Shown here: in pieces, positions 8,614 to 16,835 of the stretch
How the letters are laid out: every line of letters starts with the position of its first letter
How positions within the stretch are numbered: position 1 is the first letter of the stretch
DNA from: Helicobacteraceae bacterium
GTDB taxonomy: Bacteria; Campylobacterota; Campylobacteria; Campylobacterales; Helicobacteraceae
NCBI GenBank assembly: GCA_900766555.1
Contig: CAAFVR010000026.1
Coordinates: forward strand, 1-36,123
Length of the DNA stretch: 36,123 bases
Direction of reading: 5' to 3'
Program-made: the position numbers and the translations under genes
Notes under the pieces: model-generated
Databases searched by the model: none
The model's input: only the letters and a program-made list of their open reading frames with translations
Told to the model about the DNA's origin: nothing

Positions 8614-9261
8614 TTAGTGCGGTAAGACGCGAGCGGAGAGTTTGGGCAATATTTCTTGTATGCGCTCTTTGGCAAATTTGATTAATTCTTCATCGGTGTG
8701 AAAGCCTAAAAATACTTGCGAATGATGTTCTAAGCTTTCGATATCGGCATAAAATTCTGTGCGTTTATAATAATAATAGGCTAAATCGTAATTTTGTCCA
8801 TTTATTTGGCCATTTTCGTAATTTGCGCCAGCTTCCGCGCAGGCTGTGGCATTTTCATATCTGCAGGATTTTTCTATATATTCTAGATATTTTGATGGGT
8901 TTTGTTCTACTCCTGCGCCTTTTTGATAGGATCTAGCCACTTCAAAGCAGCTGACATTTTTAAAAGGCGCATAAATAAAATCATATGGCAAATCATCGCA
9001 GGCCGTTTTGAAATGATTAAAGCTATTTTTTAGCTCATTTCTATCGCGATATAAAAATCCAAGTGTGTAATTAGTCACCATTTCTCCGAGTGCTAGCGCT
9101 TTTTTGCAAGGTTCAAATGCTTTTGGCCGATCTCCAAAACGGAAAATATCAAAACATTGCCTAAGAGCTTTTTGCGATTCTGGGAGTTCTTCTGCGTTTA
9201 TGTTAGAGATGCTAGAAATGATTGCAAAAGCAATAAATGCGATAATGTTAGAGATCTTCAT
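8614..9261 (-). CDS. Secreted Sel1-like repeat, cysteine-containing protein (Hcp-like)
   Basis: This 215-residue protein has an N-terminal signal peptide (MKISNIIAFIAFAIISSISNINA) and a mature part built of helical Sel1/TPR-like repeats, for example YTLGFLYRDRNELKNSFNHF and ARSYQKGAGVEQNPSKYLEY. Cysteine pairs spaced as in Helicobacter cysteine-rich (Hcp) proteins suggest disulphide-linked helical hairpins in the periplasm or outside. The start overlaps the hspR stop as ATGA, so it appears to be the third gene of the cbpA-hspR unit. Function is unknown; Hcp proteins are described as peptidoglycan-related or host-interacting. A heat-regulated role here is inference from context. Confidence 0.75.
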   Translation of the reverse strand: MKISNIIAFIAFAIISSISNINAEELPESQKALRQCFDIFRFGDRPKAFEPCKKALALGEMVTNYTLGFLYRDRNELKNSFNHFKTACDDLPYDFIYAPFKNVSCFEVARSYQKGAGVEQNPSKYLEYIEKSCRYENATACAEAGANYENGQINGQNYDLAYYYYKRTEFYADIESLEHHSQVFLGFHTDEELIKFAKERIQEILPKLSARVLPH

Positions 9262-9620
9262 TTTTTATAAAAAAGCGCTATTTCATAGCTTGTTTTTTGA
9301 GGAAGATGCTTTGTTTTATCAGCTTTAGTATCAGATCTAGCGCCCTTTAGCTCTTGGCTTAGCTCATCTAGCTCATCTAAGCGTTCTTTTAGGCGCAAAA
9401 TGATGTCCACGCCGGCTAAATTCACGCCTAGATCCCGTGTGAGGCGCAAAATCGTCTTAATTTTATCAATGTCGCGCTCAGAATATAGCCGCCTTTTGCC
9501 CTCGGTGCGCTCAGGCTCGATTAGATGCTCTTTTTCATATTGACGTAGGGTTTGCGGGTGGATTTCTAGTATTTTTGCCACGATTGAAATTGTATAAACT
9601 GGCTCGTCATATTTATACAT
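9258..9620 (-). CDS. hspR: HspR-type MerR-family heat-shock repressor
   Basis: The 120-residue protein has an N-terminal MerR winged helix-turn-helix (YTISIVAKILEIHPQTLRQY, residues about 9-28, then the wing EGKRRLYSERDIDKI). A coiled-coil dimerisation helix rich in Leu/Arg/Asp follows (about residues 60-95). HspR represses chaperone operons by binding HAIR-type inverted repeats, with DnaK or GroE activity as feedback. It overlaps cbpA by 8 bp and is translationally coupled to it, as in the cbpA-hspR operon of Helicobacter pylori. Autoregulation is likely, but I found no convincing HAIR box upstream of cbpA. Confidence 0.9.
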   Translation of the reverse strand: MYKYDEPVYTISIVAKILEIHPQTLRQYEKEHLIEPERTEGKRRLYSERDIDKIKTILRLTRDLGVNLAGVDIILRLKERLDELDELSQELKGARSDTKADKTKHLPQKTSYEIALFYKK

Positions 9621-10482
9621 GTAGATCCTTTGGAAGCTCGCGATCTAGCAGTTCTTTTAGCTCATCGCTCAGATTTTTTACATCTGGTAGCTTTATATTA
9701 ATGCTTAAAATTAAATCGCCAAAAGCATTTGTTTTGCGATTTTTTGCACCTTGTTCTTTGATGCGGAATTTTTGATTATTTCGCGTATTTTGCGGGATTT
9801 TCAAGCGCACATCTTTATAAAGCGTGCTAACATCAATTGCGCCGCCAAAAAGTGCAGTTCTAAGCGGGATATCGATGCTTTTATGCAAATTATCGCCGTC
9901 TATTTGATATTCGCTATCTTCTAGCACCTCGATTGTTAAAAGCAAATCTCCAACTCGCCCATTGGCTTGATGGCCCTTTTTTGCCGCGCGGATTGTGTCA
10001 TTAGATCTGATGCCAGGTGGTATTTTGATCTCAAAACTTTGATTATTTAGAGATATTTTTTCTTTACCACCTAGAACTGCTGTTTTTAGCGGGATTTTAA
10101 GATTTGCTCTAATGTCTAGATCTTGCATCCCAAAATCAAAGCCCCCAAAACCGCCGCTAAAGCCGCCAAATCCGCGACTTGAACGCATGCCATCGCCAAA
10201 AATATTGCGCATTAAATCTTCAAAATCAACTCCGCTATTTTGAGCAAAATCACTAAAATTTTGACCGCCAAACATTGAATCGCCAAGATTGTCATATTGC
10301 GCCTTTTTTTTCGGGTCGCTTAGGACTTCATATGCGGCATTTATTTCTTTAAAGCGCTCTTCGGCACCTTTTTCTTTATTAATATCTGGATGAAATTTGC
10401 GCGCCAAGCGGCGATAGGATTTTTTGATTTCATCGCTGCTGGCATTTTCGCTAACTTCTAGCGTTTGATAAAGGCTCTTCAT
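9613..10482 (-). CDS. cbpA: DnaJ-class co-chaperone CbpA
   Basis: This 289-residue J-domain protein has HPD at residues 31-33, a Gly/Phe-rich linker (about 104-119) and two C-terminal beta-barrel substrate domains. It has no zinc-finger cysteines, which separates it from DnaJ proper and makes it CbpA-like. It stimulates DnaK ATPase activity and may bind curved DNA. It is first in the cbpA-hspR-Sel1 unit, and hspR starts within its last codons. The ATG at 10482 has AAGGA directly adjacent and GAGGA about 13 bases upstream. It is divergent from an outer-membrane protein gene. Confidence 0.93.
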   Translation of the reverse strand: MKSLYQTLEVSENASSDEIKKSYRRLARKFHPDINKEKGAEERFKEINAAYEVLSDPKKKAQYDNLGDSMFGGQNFSDFAQNSGVDFEDLMRNIFGDGMRSSRGFGGFSGGFGGFDFGMQDLDIRANLKIPLKTAVLGGKEKISLNNQSFEIKIPPGIRSNDTIRAAKKGHQANGRVGDLLLTIEVLEDSEYQIDGDNLHKSIDIPLRTALFGGAIDVSTLYKDVRLKIPQNTRNNQKFRIKEQGAKNRKTNAFGDLILSINIKLPDVKNLSDELKELLDRELPKDLHV

Positions 10483-10624
10483 TCCTTAAAAATTCCTCAA
10501 ATTAAGTCTGCTTGTATTATGAAACTTTAGTGTATTTTATCAAATCATTTTATGAAATGTAACGTCGCTTACTCGCCAAAAAGCGCGCTCTTTTGATAAA
10601 ATAGGGCTTTTTATAGGGTTTTTA
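10483..10624. promoter_or_regulatory. Divergent promoter region cbpA / outer-membrane protein
   Basis: The 142-bp gap holds likely -10 boxes in both directions. GATAAAAT near 10594 on the plus strand faces the outer-membrane protein gene. CATAAT and GATAAAAT on the minus strand (near 10516 and 10535) face cbpA. A block on the minus strand reading TTTTTGGCGA, seven bases, then ACGTTACATTT (10555-10583) recurs without the seven bases upstream of cfa. No clear HspR operator was found. Confidence 0.5.
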
Positions 10625-11968
10625 TTGAGTTATCAAATTTGGCATATTTGGCGTTGGCGTAATGCTTTTTTGCTTTTATTTTTATTGCATGGGTTTCTTG
10701 GGCAGGGGCTTTCTGGCGCGCCATTAAATAGCTCTTTATTTGAGCATCCAAATTCAAAATATAAACCCACGGATGTGTCCGGCCGCAATGTTTATCAATC
10801 ATTTAGATATGGCTATTTGGGAGGCCATTTTGGCGCATATGCTCAGCAGACAACAAATAATCAGCCCACTTTTGTAGATGCAAATTTATCGCTAAATTAT
10901 CGCACTTTGCGCTATCGTGGCTATCGCGTGGGGGCTGAATTCTGGCTAAATGGCAGGATTTTTGAGCGCGTAATTGATGATTTTAAAAAGACAAAAGATA
11001 TTTTTACTTTCACGCAACTTTATGGCGATTTTTATAATCAATTTGAATATTTCAGGATCCGATTAGGCCGCTATAGTTTGGATGAAGAGTGGCTTACAAA
11101 TAATGTCGAGGGTTTGAGCGTAGATTATGATGGGCTAAAAAATCTGAGCTTTCACGCATCTTGGATAGTTGGAAATGCATATTCGACCATATTTTATAAC
11201 TCAAGTTTCAGAGATGAGCCAAATAAGCGTTTTTCAACCGGATCTAGCGATATTGCCAATGAGCGCAGAGATCGATTTTTTAATGTTGTAGGCGCGCTGT
11301 ATGGGCGAGGCACAATATATATGCCTGATATCCCGCTTGATATTATGGGTTATTTTTATACCGCACCTGGCATATTTTTTAGCCCTGGGATTAAGGCTAC
11401 GCTGAATTTGCCGCTCACGATTGATTGGGATTTGAAGTCGCATTTGCATTTGATTTCATATATTCAAGATGAGGATTTTTACGGCAAGGATCCTAAAAAT
11501 GGATTTACTTTTATTGGTGATGTCTCAGCTGTTTATGCGGATTTTGAATTTGGCCTAGGCATTATTGCGACAAATACATATGGATCGGATCTAATAGATG
11601 CTTTTGGTCAACATAGCGGATTTGAGCGGCCAGTTGGCGTATTTTATGGCGGGGTCACAACGCCATATACATATTTGAAATATCAAAATCGTTTTGTGGA
11701 TGCCTCGCTTTATGCTAGGCGCAGTTTCACCGGGCAAGCAGATGAGGCTAACAATGGCTTAAATATCGATAGTGTGGAATTTGTACTCAAATCTACGCCA
11801 CTTGAAGATCTAGGCGGGCTAGAGCTAGGCATTGGCGCAATATATATGGATAACAAAGCAACAGAGGCAAAATATTTCACGACAATTGAGCGCAAAAAGC
11901 CCATTCGCGATTATTTCAGCGGGCGCGATTATATATTGTTGCGCGGTTTTGCGCAATTCAAATTTTAG
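10625..11968 (+). CDS. Hof-like outer-membrane porin, copy 1
   Basis: This 447-residue protein has a hydrophobic signal region (FLLLFLLHGFLGQGLSG) and ends in FAQFKF, the terminal aromatic signature of an outer-membrane barrel. Internal features shared with the next two genes (a GGxFGAYAQ/VGAEFWLNGRIF region, LGRYSLDEEWLTNNVEGLSVDY and an SPGI segment) resemble the Hof outer-membrane family of Helicobacter. The only suitable start is a TTG at 10625, since no in-frame ATG precedes the signal peptide. The role is probably pore formation, with substrate unknown. It is first in a row of five outer-membrane protein genes; the next begins 19 bp after its stop. Confidence 0.8.
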   Translation: MSYQIWHIWRWRNAFLLLFLLHGFLGQGLSGAPLNSSLFEHPNSKYKPTDVSGRNVYQSFRYGYLGGHFGAYAQQTTNNQPTFVDANLSLNYRTLRYRGYRVGAEFWLNGRIFERVIDDFKKTKDIFTFTQLYGDFYNQFEYFRIRLGRYSLDEEWLTNNVEGLSVDYDGLKNLSFHASWIVGNAYSTIFYNSSFRDEPNKRFSTGSSDIANERRDRFFNVVGALYGRGTIYMPDIPLDIMGYFYTAPGIFFSPGIKATLNLPLTIDWDLKSHLHLISYIQDEDFYGKDPKNGFTFIGDVSAVYADFEFGLGIIATNTYGSDLIDAFGQHSGFERPVGVFYGGVTTPYTYLKYQNRFVDASLYARRSFTGQADEANNGLNIDSVEFVLKSTPLEDLGGLELGIGAIYMDNKATEAKYFTTIERKKPIRDYFSGRDYILLRGFAQFKF

Positions 11969-11987
11969 AAATGTTAGAAAGGCTAGT

Positions 11988-13292
11988 TTGAAAAAGAGCG
12001 TTTTATATTGCTTTTTGGCATGCTTTTTATCCGTTAATGCTGAAGAAATAAGCTCTAGCGAATATTTCGGCCAAGATATCCAAAGGGAAGCTGAAGTTTC
12101 ATTCAGATCTGAGGGCGAGCTTAGCTTTATTTATAATCAAGGGGTGGTTAGCAGCCCGCATAGTTATTCAAATATCACAGCGCAAACTAGCGGCGAATTC
12201 AGCTATGAAAATGGCTGGAGCTTTGGGCTTGGCGCGATTGGTGGGTTCAATGTTTTTAATGCTAGCTCCAATAGATCCGCTGTGAATTATGGGAATTTGC
12301 GCTATTTTGGGATTGGCGATTTGGGCGATATCTCAAAGGCATTTGTGCGCTATAAAAATTTGCGACTTGAATTTAAAGCTGGGCGTTTTAATAATGATTT
12401 TGTGGATTTTCCATATATTACAGGCGATATTCAAGGCGCAAGCGTTAAGGCCAAGATTGAAGATATAGAATATTTTGGCATTTTTATGGATTCGCTGCTT
12501 TTGCAAAATAATCATGCAAATATCGCACATGCGCTTTATTCGAGCAATGTTTTAAGAGCATATTATCCATATTCAAAGCGCGAAGTTTTGGGCTTTTTTG
12601 GCGAATTATTTGCCGGTGGCGCAACATTAAATAGAGAGAATTATAAGCTACAAGGTTTTGGGCTGATAAATACGCAACTTCCAGTAAATGAACTCAAAGG
12701 TCGCCAAGGCGCGCTACTGCAAGCTGGCGTAAATTTAGAGGTCAAAAAAATAGATCAAGAAATACAGAATTTGCAAACGCTAACGCTAAGGAGCATTTTG
12801 CAAGCTGGTAATACTTCGGCTAATGAGGGCGATAAAATAAGCTTCAAAGATGGTTTAAGCGCGTTACTTTGGGTGGAATATAAGCTAAATTATAATATTT
12901 TTGAGCTTGGCGGCGGGGCTTTTGGCGTTGTCGGATCTAGGATAAATGGCGGGATATATACTTTTACAGATCCGAGCTATTTTTATGGCAAGGTCATAAA
13001 TGCGCCGATGCAATTTCCAAGCCCGTATTTTTTAAGCAAGAGCGCTAGCGCATATGGATTCGGCAGTATTGATTTCTCAACGGATAAAAATTTGCCAATG
13101 AAATTGCATGGCACAATTAGCTTTGGCAGTTATAACGAAGTGTCAATATTGCTAGATTACACCGCTTTTGAAGATAAAAGATTGCATCTAAATTTGGGCG
13201 CTGGCTATGTGTATTCGCATGTATTAAGCATCAAAGATGAGGATAATCCATTTAATAGCTCGCTGCTATTTTTTAGCAGATTTTATTATTGA
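11988..13292 (+). CDS. Hof-like outer-membrane protein, copy 2
   Basis: This 434-residue protein starts at TTG 11988, which opens a typical signal peptide (LKKSVLYCFLACFLSVNA, likely cut before EE) and is preceded by AAAGG. An in-frame ATG far upstream lies inside the previous gene and is rejected. The mature part has the barrel pattern and shared motifs (KAFVRYKNLRLEFKAGRFNNDFVDFPYITGDIQG corresponds to the LGRYSLDEEWL block of copy 1), and it ends in FFSRFYY, aromatic as expected. Probably a surface porin co-transcribed with copy 1. It carries two motif copies of the CGGATCT family near 12932 and 12968. Confidence 0.78.
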   Translation: MKKSVLYCFLACFLSVNAEEISSSEYFGQDIQREAEVSFRSEGELSFIYNQGVVSSPHSYSNITAQTSGEFSYENGWSFGLGAIGGFNVFNASSNRSAVNYGNLRYFGIGDLGDISKAFVRYKNLRLEFKAGRFNNDFVDFPYITGDIQGASVKAKIEDIEYFGIFMDSLLLQNNHANIAHALYSSNVLRAYYPYSKREVLGFFGELFAGGATLNRENYKLQGFGLINTQLPVNELKGRQGALLQAGVNLEVKKIDQEIQNLQTLTLRSILQAGNTSANEGDKISFKDGLSALLWVEYKLNYNIFELGGGAFGVVGSRINGGIYTFTDPSYFYGKVINAPMQFPSPYFLSKSASAYGFGSIDFSTDKNLPMKLHGTISFGSYNEVSILLDYTAFEDKRLHLNLGAGYVYSHVLSIKDEDNPFNSSLLFFSRFYY

Positions 13293-13369
13293 CTTTAAAA
13301 ATTGTTAAAAAGTTCGATTGTATATATGTAAATTGGGGGATTTAGGAATTTAAAAATACGGAGCACATA

Positions 13370-14635
13370 ATGAGAGTTGCAAAATTTTTGAGCGTGGCGG
13401 TTGTTTTATCTGGTACATTAATGTCCGCTGAATCTAGCATTTTTGGACATTTTGGATTAGTTTATGATCAAGGCCTATCAGGTGGAAACAAAAACGGAGT
13501 AGATGGTAATAAATTAGCTAGATTTGGTGGCGTAACCACGCATCTAGGCTATGATCTTACGGCTAAAAATATTGGTTTTGGTATAGGGATCTATGCTGGA
13601 GCTGGTTTTTCTGGCACAAAAGTTCAGGTCACTAAACGTAATGAAGCTGGCGAAGATGTAGTAGGTACAGATAGCACAACAGCGCAAACTGAAATGGAAG
13701 ATCAAGGCCGCATCCTCTATGGTAAACAATATGGCGATTTATCAGATCTATATATCAGATATGACACGGGCGATCTTCGCCTCCAGGGCGGACGCTTTGA
13801 TTCTGAATTTATAGAATCAGATTGGTTAAATACGCATGTGCAAGGCCTTGGCGCATTTTATAATGATAAACGTTTTGGAGCTTGGGGCTTATGGGCAAAT
13901 GACTACACAAGCTATGGTTATTCAGCCAATATCGAAGCTAGCGAATTGGCGGCTTATCGTCCTTTTAGCGTGCCTAAAAATTTTGGCAAAAAGCAGATAT
14001 TTGCAGGCGGCGTGAATCTGATGTTAAGTAAATCTGTGACAGTAAAGCCATTTGTGAATTATTATTCCAATGAAAAAAGCGATATTTTCCAAGCTGGCGG
14101 ATCTGCGATTTTTACTTTTGGAGATCGCGGGCCGAATAAATCTACAACAGCACTTAGGGCAATATTTCAAAGTCGCTTTAATGAAACGAAAAATCGCACC
14201 TTGCTTTTCTGGGCAGATCAAGAATTTGTAGTGCAAGATTTATTAAAACTTGGTGGCGGCTTTGTGCAAGGCGGCCTTGGTGGCGGACGCATTTTTACAC
14301 CAAATGATTACAGCCGTTTTTATGCACACAAGTTCATAACGCCTACAAGCTATAATCAAAATACGCAATTTTTCCATGGTGCTACAAATTTAATATATAT
14401 TTTCGGCGGCGTTGAAAATGAATTTGTAGATATAGATTTGCTAGTGGCTAAAGGTACATTTTCTGAATTTTCAGCAATAGCTAGCTGGAAAATAGTAGAT
14501 AAACCATCCAAATTTACAAAAGATAATTTCTTAATGAAACTTGGCATTGGCTTTGTAAATCATAATTACAAAGATAAAGATAATCAAAATGGCGTTAAGA
14601 ATAACGTATTTGCTTTTGCTAAAATGAGCTTTTAA
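13370..14635 (+). CDS. Hof-like outer-membrane protein, copy 3
   Basis: This 421-residue protein has signal peptide MRVAKFLSVAVVLSGTLMSA and a barrel ending in FAKMSF. The LYIRYDTGDLRLQGGRFDSEFIESDWLNTHVQG block aligns with the corresponding blocks in the two preceding genes and marks the same family. A 77-bp gap with a TATATATG-type -10 region and GGAG before the ATG suggests that this gene has its own promoter. Codon use looks slightly more optimised than in copies 1 and 2, which hints at higher expression. Function is probably porin or adhesin; the substrate is unknown. Confidence 0.82.
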   Translation: MRVAKFLSVAVVLSGTLMSAESSIFGHFGLVYDQGLSGGNKNGVDGNKLARFGGVTTHLGYDLTAKNIGFGIGIYAGAGFSGTKVQVTKRNEAGEDVVGTDSTTAQTEMEDQGRILYGKQYGDLSDLYIRYDTGDLRLQGGRFDSEFIESDWLNTHVQGLGAFYNDKRFGAWGLWANDYTSYGYSANIEASELAAYRPFSVPKNFGKKQIFAGGVNLMLSKSVTVKPFVNYYSNEKSDIFQAGGSAIFTFGDRGPNKSTTALRAIFQSRFNETKNRTLLFWADQEFVVQDLLKLGGGFVQGGLGGGRIFTPNDYSRFYAHKFITPTSYNQNTQFFHGATNLIYIFGGVENEFVDIDLLVAKGTFSEFSAIASWKIVDKPSKFTKDNFLMKLGIGFVNHNYKDKDNQNGVKNNVFAFAKMSF

Positions 14636-14658
14636 TTTCTAATATTTAAAGGCTAATA

Positions 14659-15410
14659 GTGAAGAAAATTTCATCCATTTTGTGCGCTAGCATTGCTTTT
14701 GCTAGCCTAGGTATCGCAGAAGAACAAGATAATTCTGATGTTACACAAAAAGAAAAAGAAATAGCAACAACAAAAGAGGGTTCAAATAAAGGGCTTTTGA
14801 GTTCGAAATTTGATTCCAAAATTGATGAAATCTTAGGATCTGCGCGCTTTGTAAAAGGATTTGAATTTTCTTTCGGCAATCAATCTTATGTAAATTATGA
14901 ATCTCAAGATAGAAGTACAAATCTACAAAATACGGGTAATGCCTCCTTTGATTTTGGCATCCGCTTTGATTTGAGTAATTCAGTTAAGCTTGATACATTA
15001 GGCATTATCGGCATAAATGGCGTTGGTGCTGGCATTAGCTCACATGTATTTTTGCTAGATGGATTAGGTATTTCTGGCTCTTTTAAAAGCACTTATGTTG
15101 TAAATTATCTAGGCTCTCCCGCGGGGGGGGGGGGGCAGGAGTATCCCCCGGCGTAGGTGGATCTAGTGAAATAAAAATAGAAGCATTGCAATCTAGCGTG
15201 CCAGTTAATTCTACTTTATATGGCTTTCGACTTGGGATCGCACTTGGCTCAGAGAGCTTGCTAAAGCTAGGCTATGGCTATGATATATTCAATTTGAAAA
15301 ATCAAAAGTCAACTGATAGCTCTCAGAGCGGATCTAGCGCAGGCGCCTTTGTTGTGCGTAAAAATGCCTTTGGTAATATCCATAGCTTTTTCTTAAGTTT
15401 TGAGATCTAG
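14659..15410 (+). CDS. Phase-variable outer-membrane protein, out of frame as sequenced
   Basis: Translation from GTG 14659 (AAAGG before it) gives signal peptide MKKISSILCASIAFASLGIA and a barrel-like sequence that runs into 13 consecutive G (15123-15135) and stops at TAG 15154-15156 after 165 residues. The rest of the protein continues in another frame, open from the tract to the TAG at 15408-15410 and ending in FFLSFEI. A tract of 14 or 11 G would join them into one 250-residue (or one-codon-shorter) protein. The joined product aligns with the next gene (FDFGIRFDLSNSVK, LGIIGINGVGAG, LLKLGYGYDIF). This is a slipped-strand ON/OFF switch, here OFF. The family is not one I can name. Confidence 0.88.
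15123..15135. repeat. Poly-G tract of 13, contingency locus
   Basis: Thirteen uninterrupted G lie inside an outer-membrane protein gene and would encode a run of glycines. Homopolymers this long are rare in the AT-rich surroundings and are hypermutable by slipped-strand mispairing. Length 13 puts the downstream part out of frame; 11 or 14 restores it. The count may also vary between reads or clones. Confidence 0.92.
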
Positions 15411-15411
15411 C

Positions 15412-16224
15412 ATGGCAAATACAAATAAAAATAAAAATATCAAGAATATTTCTTTAGCTCTGATGTTCATTTTGCCTGCTTTGATGCCTGTTTTGGCTAT
15501 GGATGCTGTGGATAATGAGGACCCAAATACGCAAAAAGCAAAAGATATTAACATCAAAAATAAAGGTCTTTTTGGCGCGCTTGGTAAAGTTAGTAATGCA
15601 TTATCTAGCGCATATTTTGTCAAATCCGTTGAAGCCTCATTTGGCAGATTGGCTTATGAGCGCAAGATATTAACAGATGGGCTAAAATCTACTGGCGCTT
15701 CAAGTAGTGGTATAAATTTTCAAAATAATGAGATATATCAAAATGCAATTGATGCCTCTTTTGATTTTGGCCTCCGCTTTGATTTGAGCAATTCAATTAA
15801 ATTTGACGCATTAGGTATTATTGGTACAAATGGCGTTGGCGCGGGAGCAAATGTATATGCCTTTGCATTTGATAGCATAGGTATTTTTGCGGGACTTAAA
15901 AGTACATATGTGCTAAATTATTTTGGCAAACCAGATGTATTTGACGATGGCTTAACGGCCCAAATTACAGAAGGTGGCTTCTCGACATTTAGCTCAAATA
16001 TACCAAGAGGATCTACCATTTTTGGCTTACGCGCGGGAGTGGCACTTGGTTCTTTGAATTTATTAAAGCTAGGTTATGGATATGATATTTTTGCTCTTAA
16101 AAGCTATAAAGATACCAGATCTAGCGGCACAGCGACTATGGGCACCAATAATAATGGCAGCAATATTAAAAAATACAATGCGGATGGAAATGTACACAGC
16201 TTTTTTATCCAAATTGAGTTTTAA
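15412..16224 (+). CDS. Outer-membrane protein, tandem paralogue of the phase-variable gene
   Basis: This 270-residue protein has a signal-like N terminus (basic/Asn-rich start, then ISLALMFILPALMPVLAMDA) and a barrel-type C terminus ending in FFIQIEF. It shares long blocks with the preceding gene: ASFDFGLRFDLSNSIKFDALGIIG, GLKSTYVLNYFG, then GLRAGVALGS and LLKLGYGYDIF. It has no G tract and is intact. Its ATG lies one base after the stop of the full-length frame of the upstream gene, so translation may depend on coupling to that gene's ON state. An in-frame TTG at 15400 is possible but less likely. Its stop overlaps the converging thiQ stop. Confidence 0.8.
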   Translation: MANTNKNKNIKNISLALMFILPALMPVLAMDAVDNEDPNTQKAKDINIKNKGLFGALGKVSNALSSAYFVKSVEASFGRLAYERKILTDGLKSTGASSSGINFQNNEIYQNAIDASFDFGLRFDLSNSIKFDALGIIGTNGVGAGANVYAFAFDSIGIFAGLKSTYVLNYFGKPDVFDDGLTAQITEGGFSTFSSNIPRGSTIFGLRAGVALGSLNLLKLGYGYDIFALKSYKDTRSSGTATMGTNNNGSNIKKYNADGNVHSFFIQIEF

Positions 16225-16835
16225 TTTTTAACTCTGCCCTCATATATTTGGATAGTTTTATCTAGCTTTGCTTCGTCATGACTTACAATTAATAGCGTTT
16301 TATTAATAGATATCTCTTTTACAAGCTCTAATAATTCAAGTCGAAGCGCGCTATCAAGTGCCGAAAATGGCTCATCAAGCAGCAATATAGATTTATTTTG
16401 CAATAGCGCTCTAGCTAGAGCGACGCGCTGCTTTTGACCGCCTGAAATTTCATCAGGTTTTTTATGCAGCAGCTTATTTATGCCCATTTTTTGTGCGATA
16501 TGTTCAATTTCATTTAACTTTTTTGTAGTTATTTTTAAATTTGGCTCCAATCCTAGTGCTAGATTTTGCAATACGCTTAGGTGCAAAAATACATTATTAT
16601 CTTGAAAAAGTATTGAAATGTCGCGCTTATTTGGCGGCATATTTGTGACATCGCAATCTTTTAGCAAAATTTTTCCAGAATCTGGGCGTAAAAATCCAGC
16701 GATTAACCAAAGCAAAGTGCTTTTGCCAGCGCCACTTTGACCAATTATTTGTATTTTTTCATTTGATTTAATATGCAAATTGAAATGCACATTATGACGT
16801 TTTAGCGTCACATCTTGCAAAATTATTTCTATCAT
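16221..16835 (-). CDS. thiQ: Thiamine ABC transporter ATP-binding protein
   Basis: This 204-residue ABC ATPase has Walker A GQSGAGKST at 32-40, signature SGGQKQRVALARAL, Walker B ILLLDEPFSALD and the switch histidine in VSHDEA. It powers import of thiamine or its phosphates through ThiP. Its identity as ThiQ rests on the short length and on its place after thiB and thiP under a TPP riboswitch. It overlaps thiP by four bases (ATGA). The stop codon overlaps the stop of the converging outer-membrane gene. Confidence 0.9.
   Translation of the reverse strand: MIEIILQDVTLKRHNVHFNLHIKSNEKIQIIGQSGAGKSTLLWLIAGFLRPDSGKILLKDCDVTNMPPNKRDISILFQDNNVFLHLSVLQNLALGLEPNLKITTKKLNEIEHIAQKMGINKLLHKKPDEISGGQKQRVALARALLQNKSILLLDEPFSALDSALRLELLELVKEISINKTLLIVSHDEAKLDKTIQIYEGRVKN

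Noticed and set aside
8330..8675. Overlapping minus-strand open frames in the GC-rich gap, translating to PLGAPLGVPLGSS-type sequence
   Set aside because: Low-complexity translation of a 12-bp repeat, overlapping real genes at both ends, no ribosome site and no signal or domain.
10483..10560. A HAIR-type HspR operator upstream of cbpA
   Set aside because: Only fragments such as TTGAG and ACTT were found; no CTTGAGT/ACTCAAG pair with seven-base spacing.
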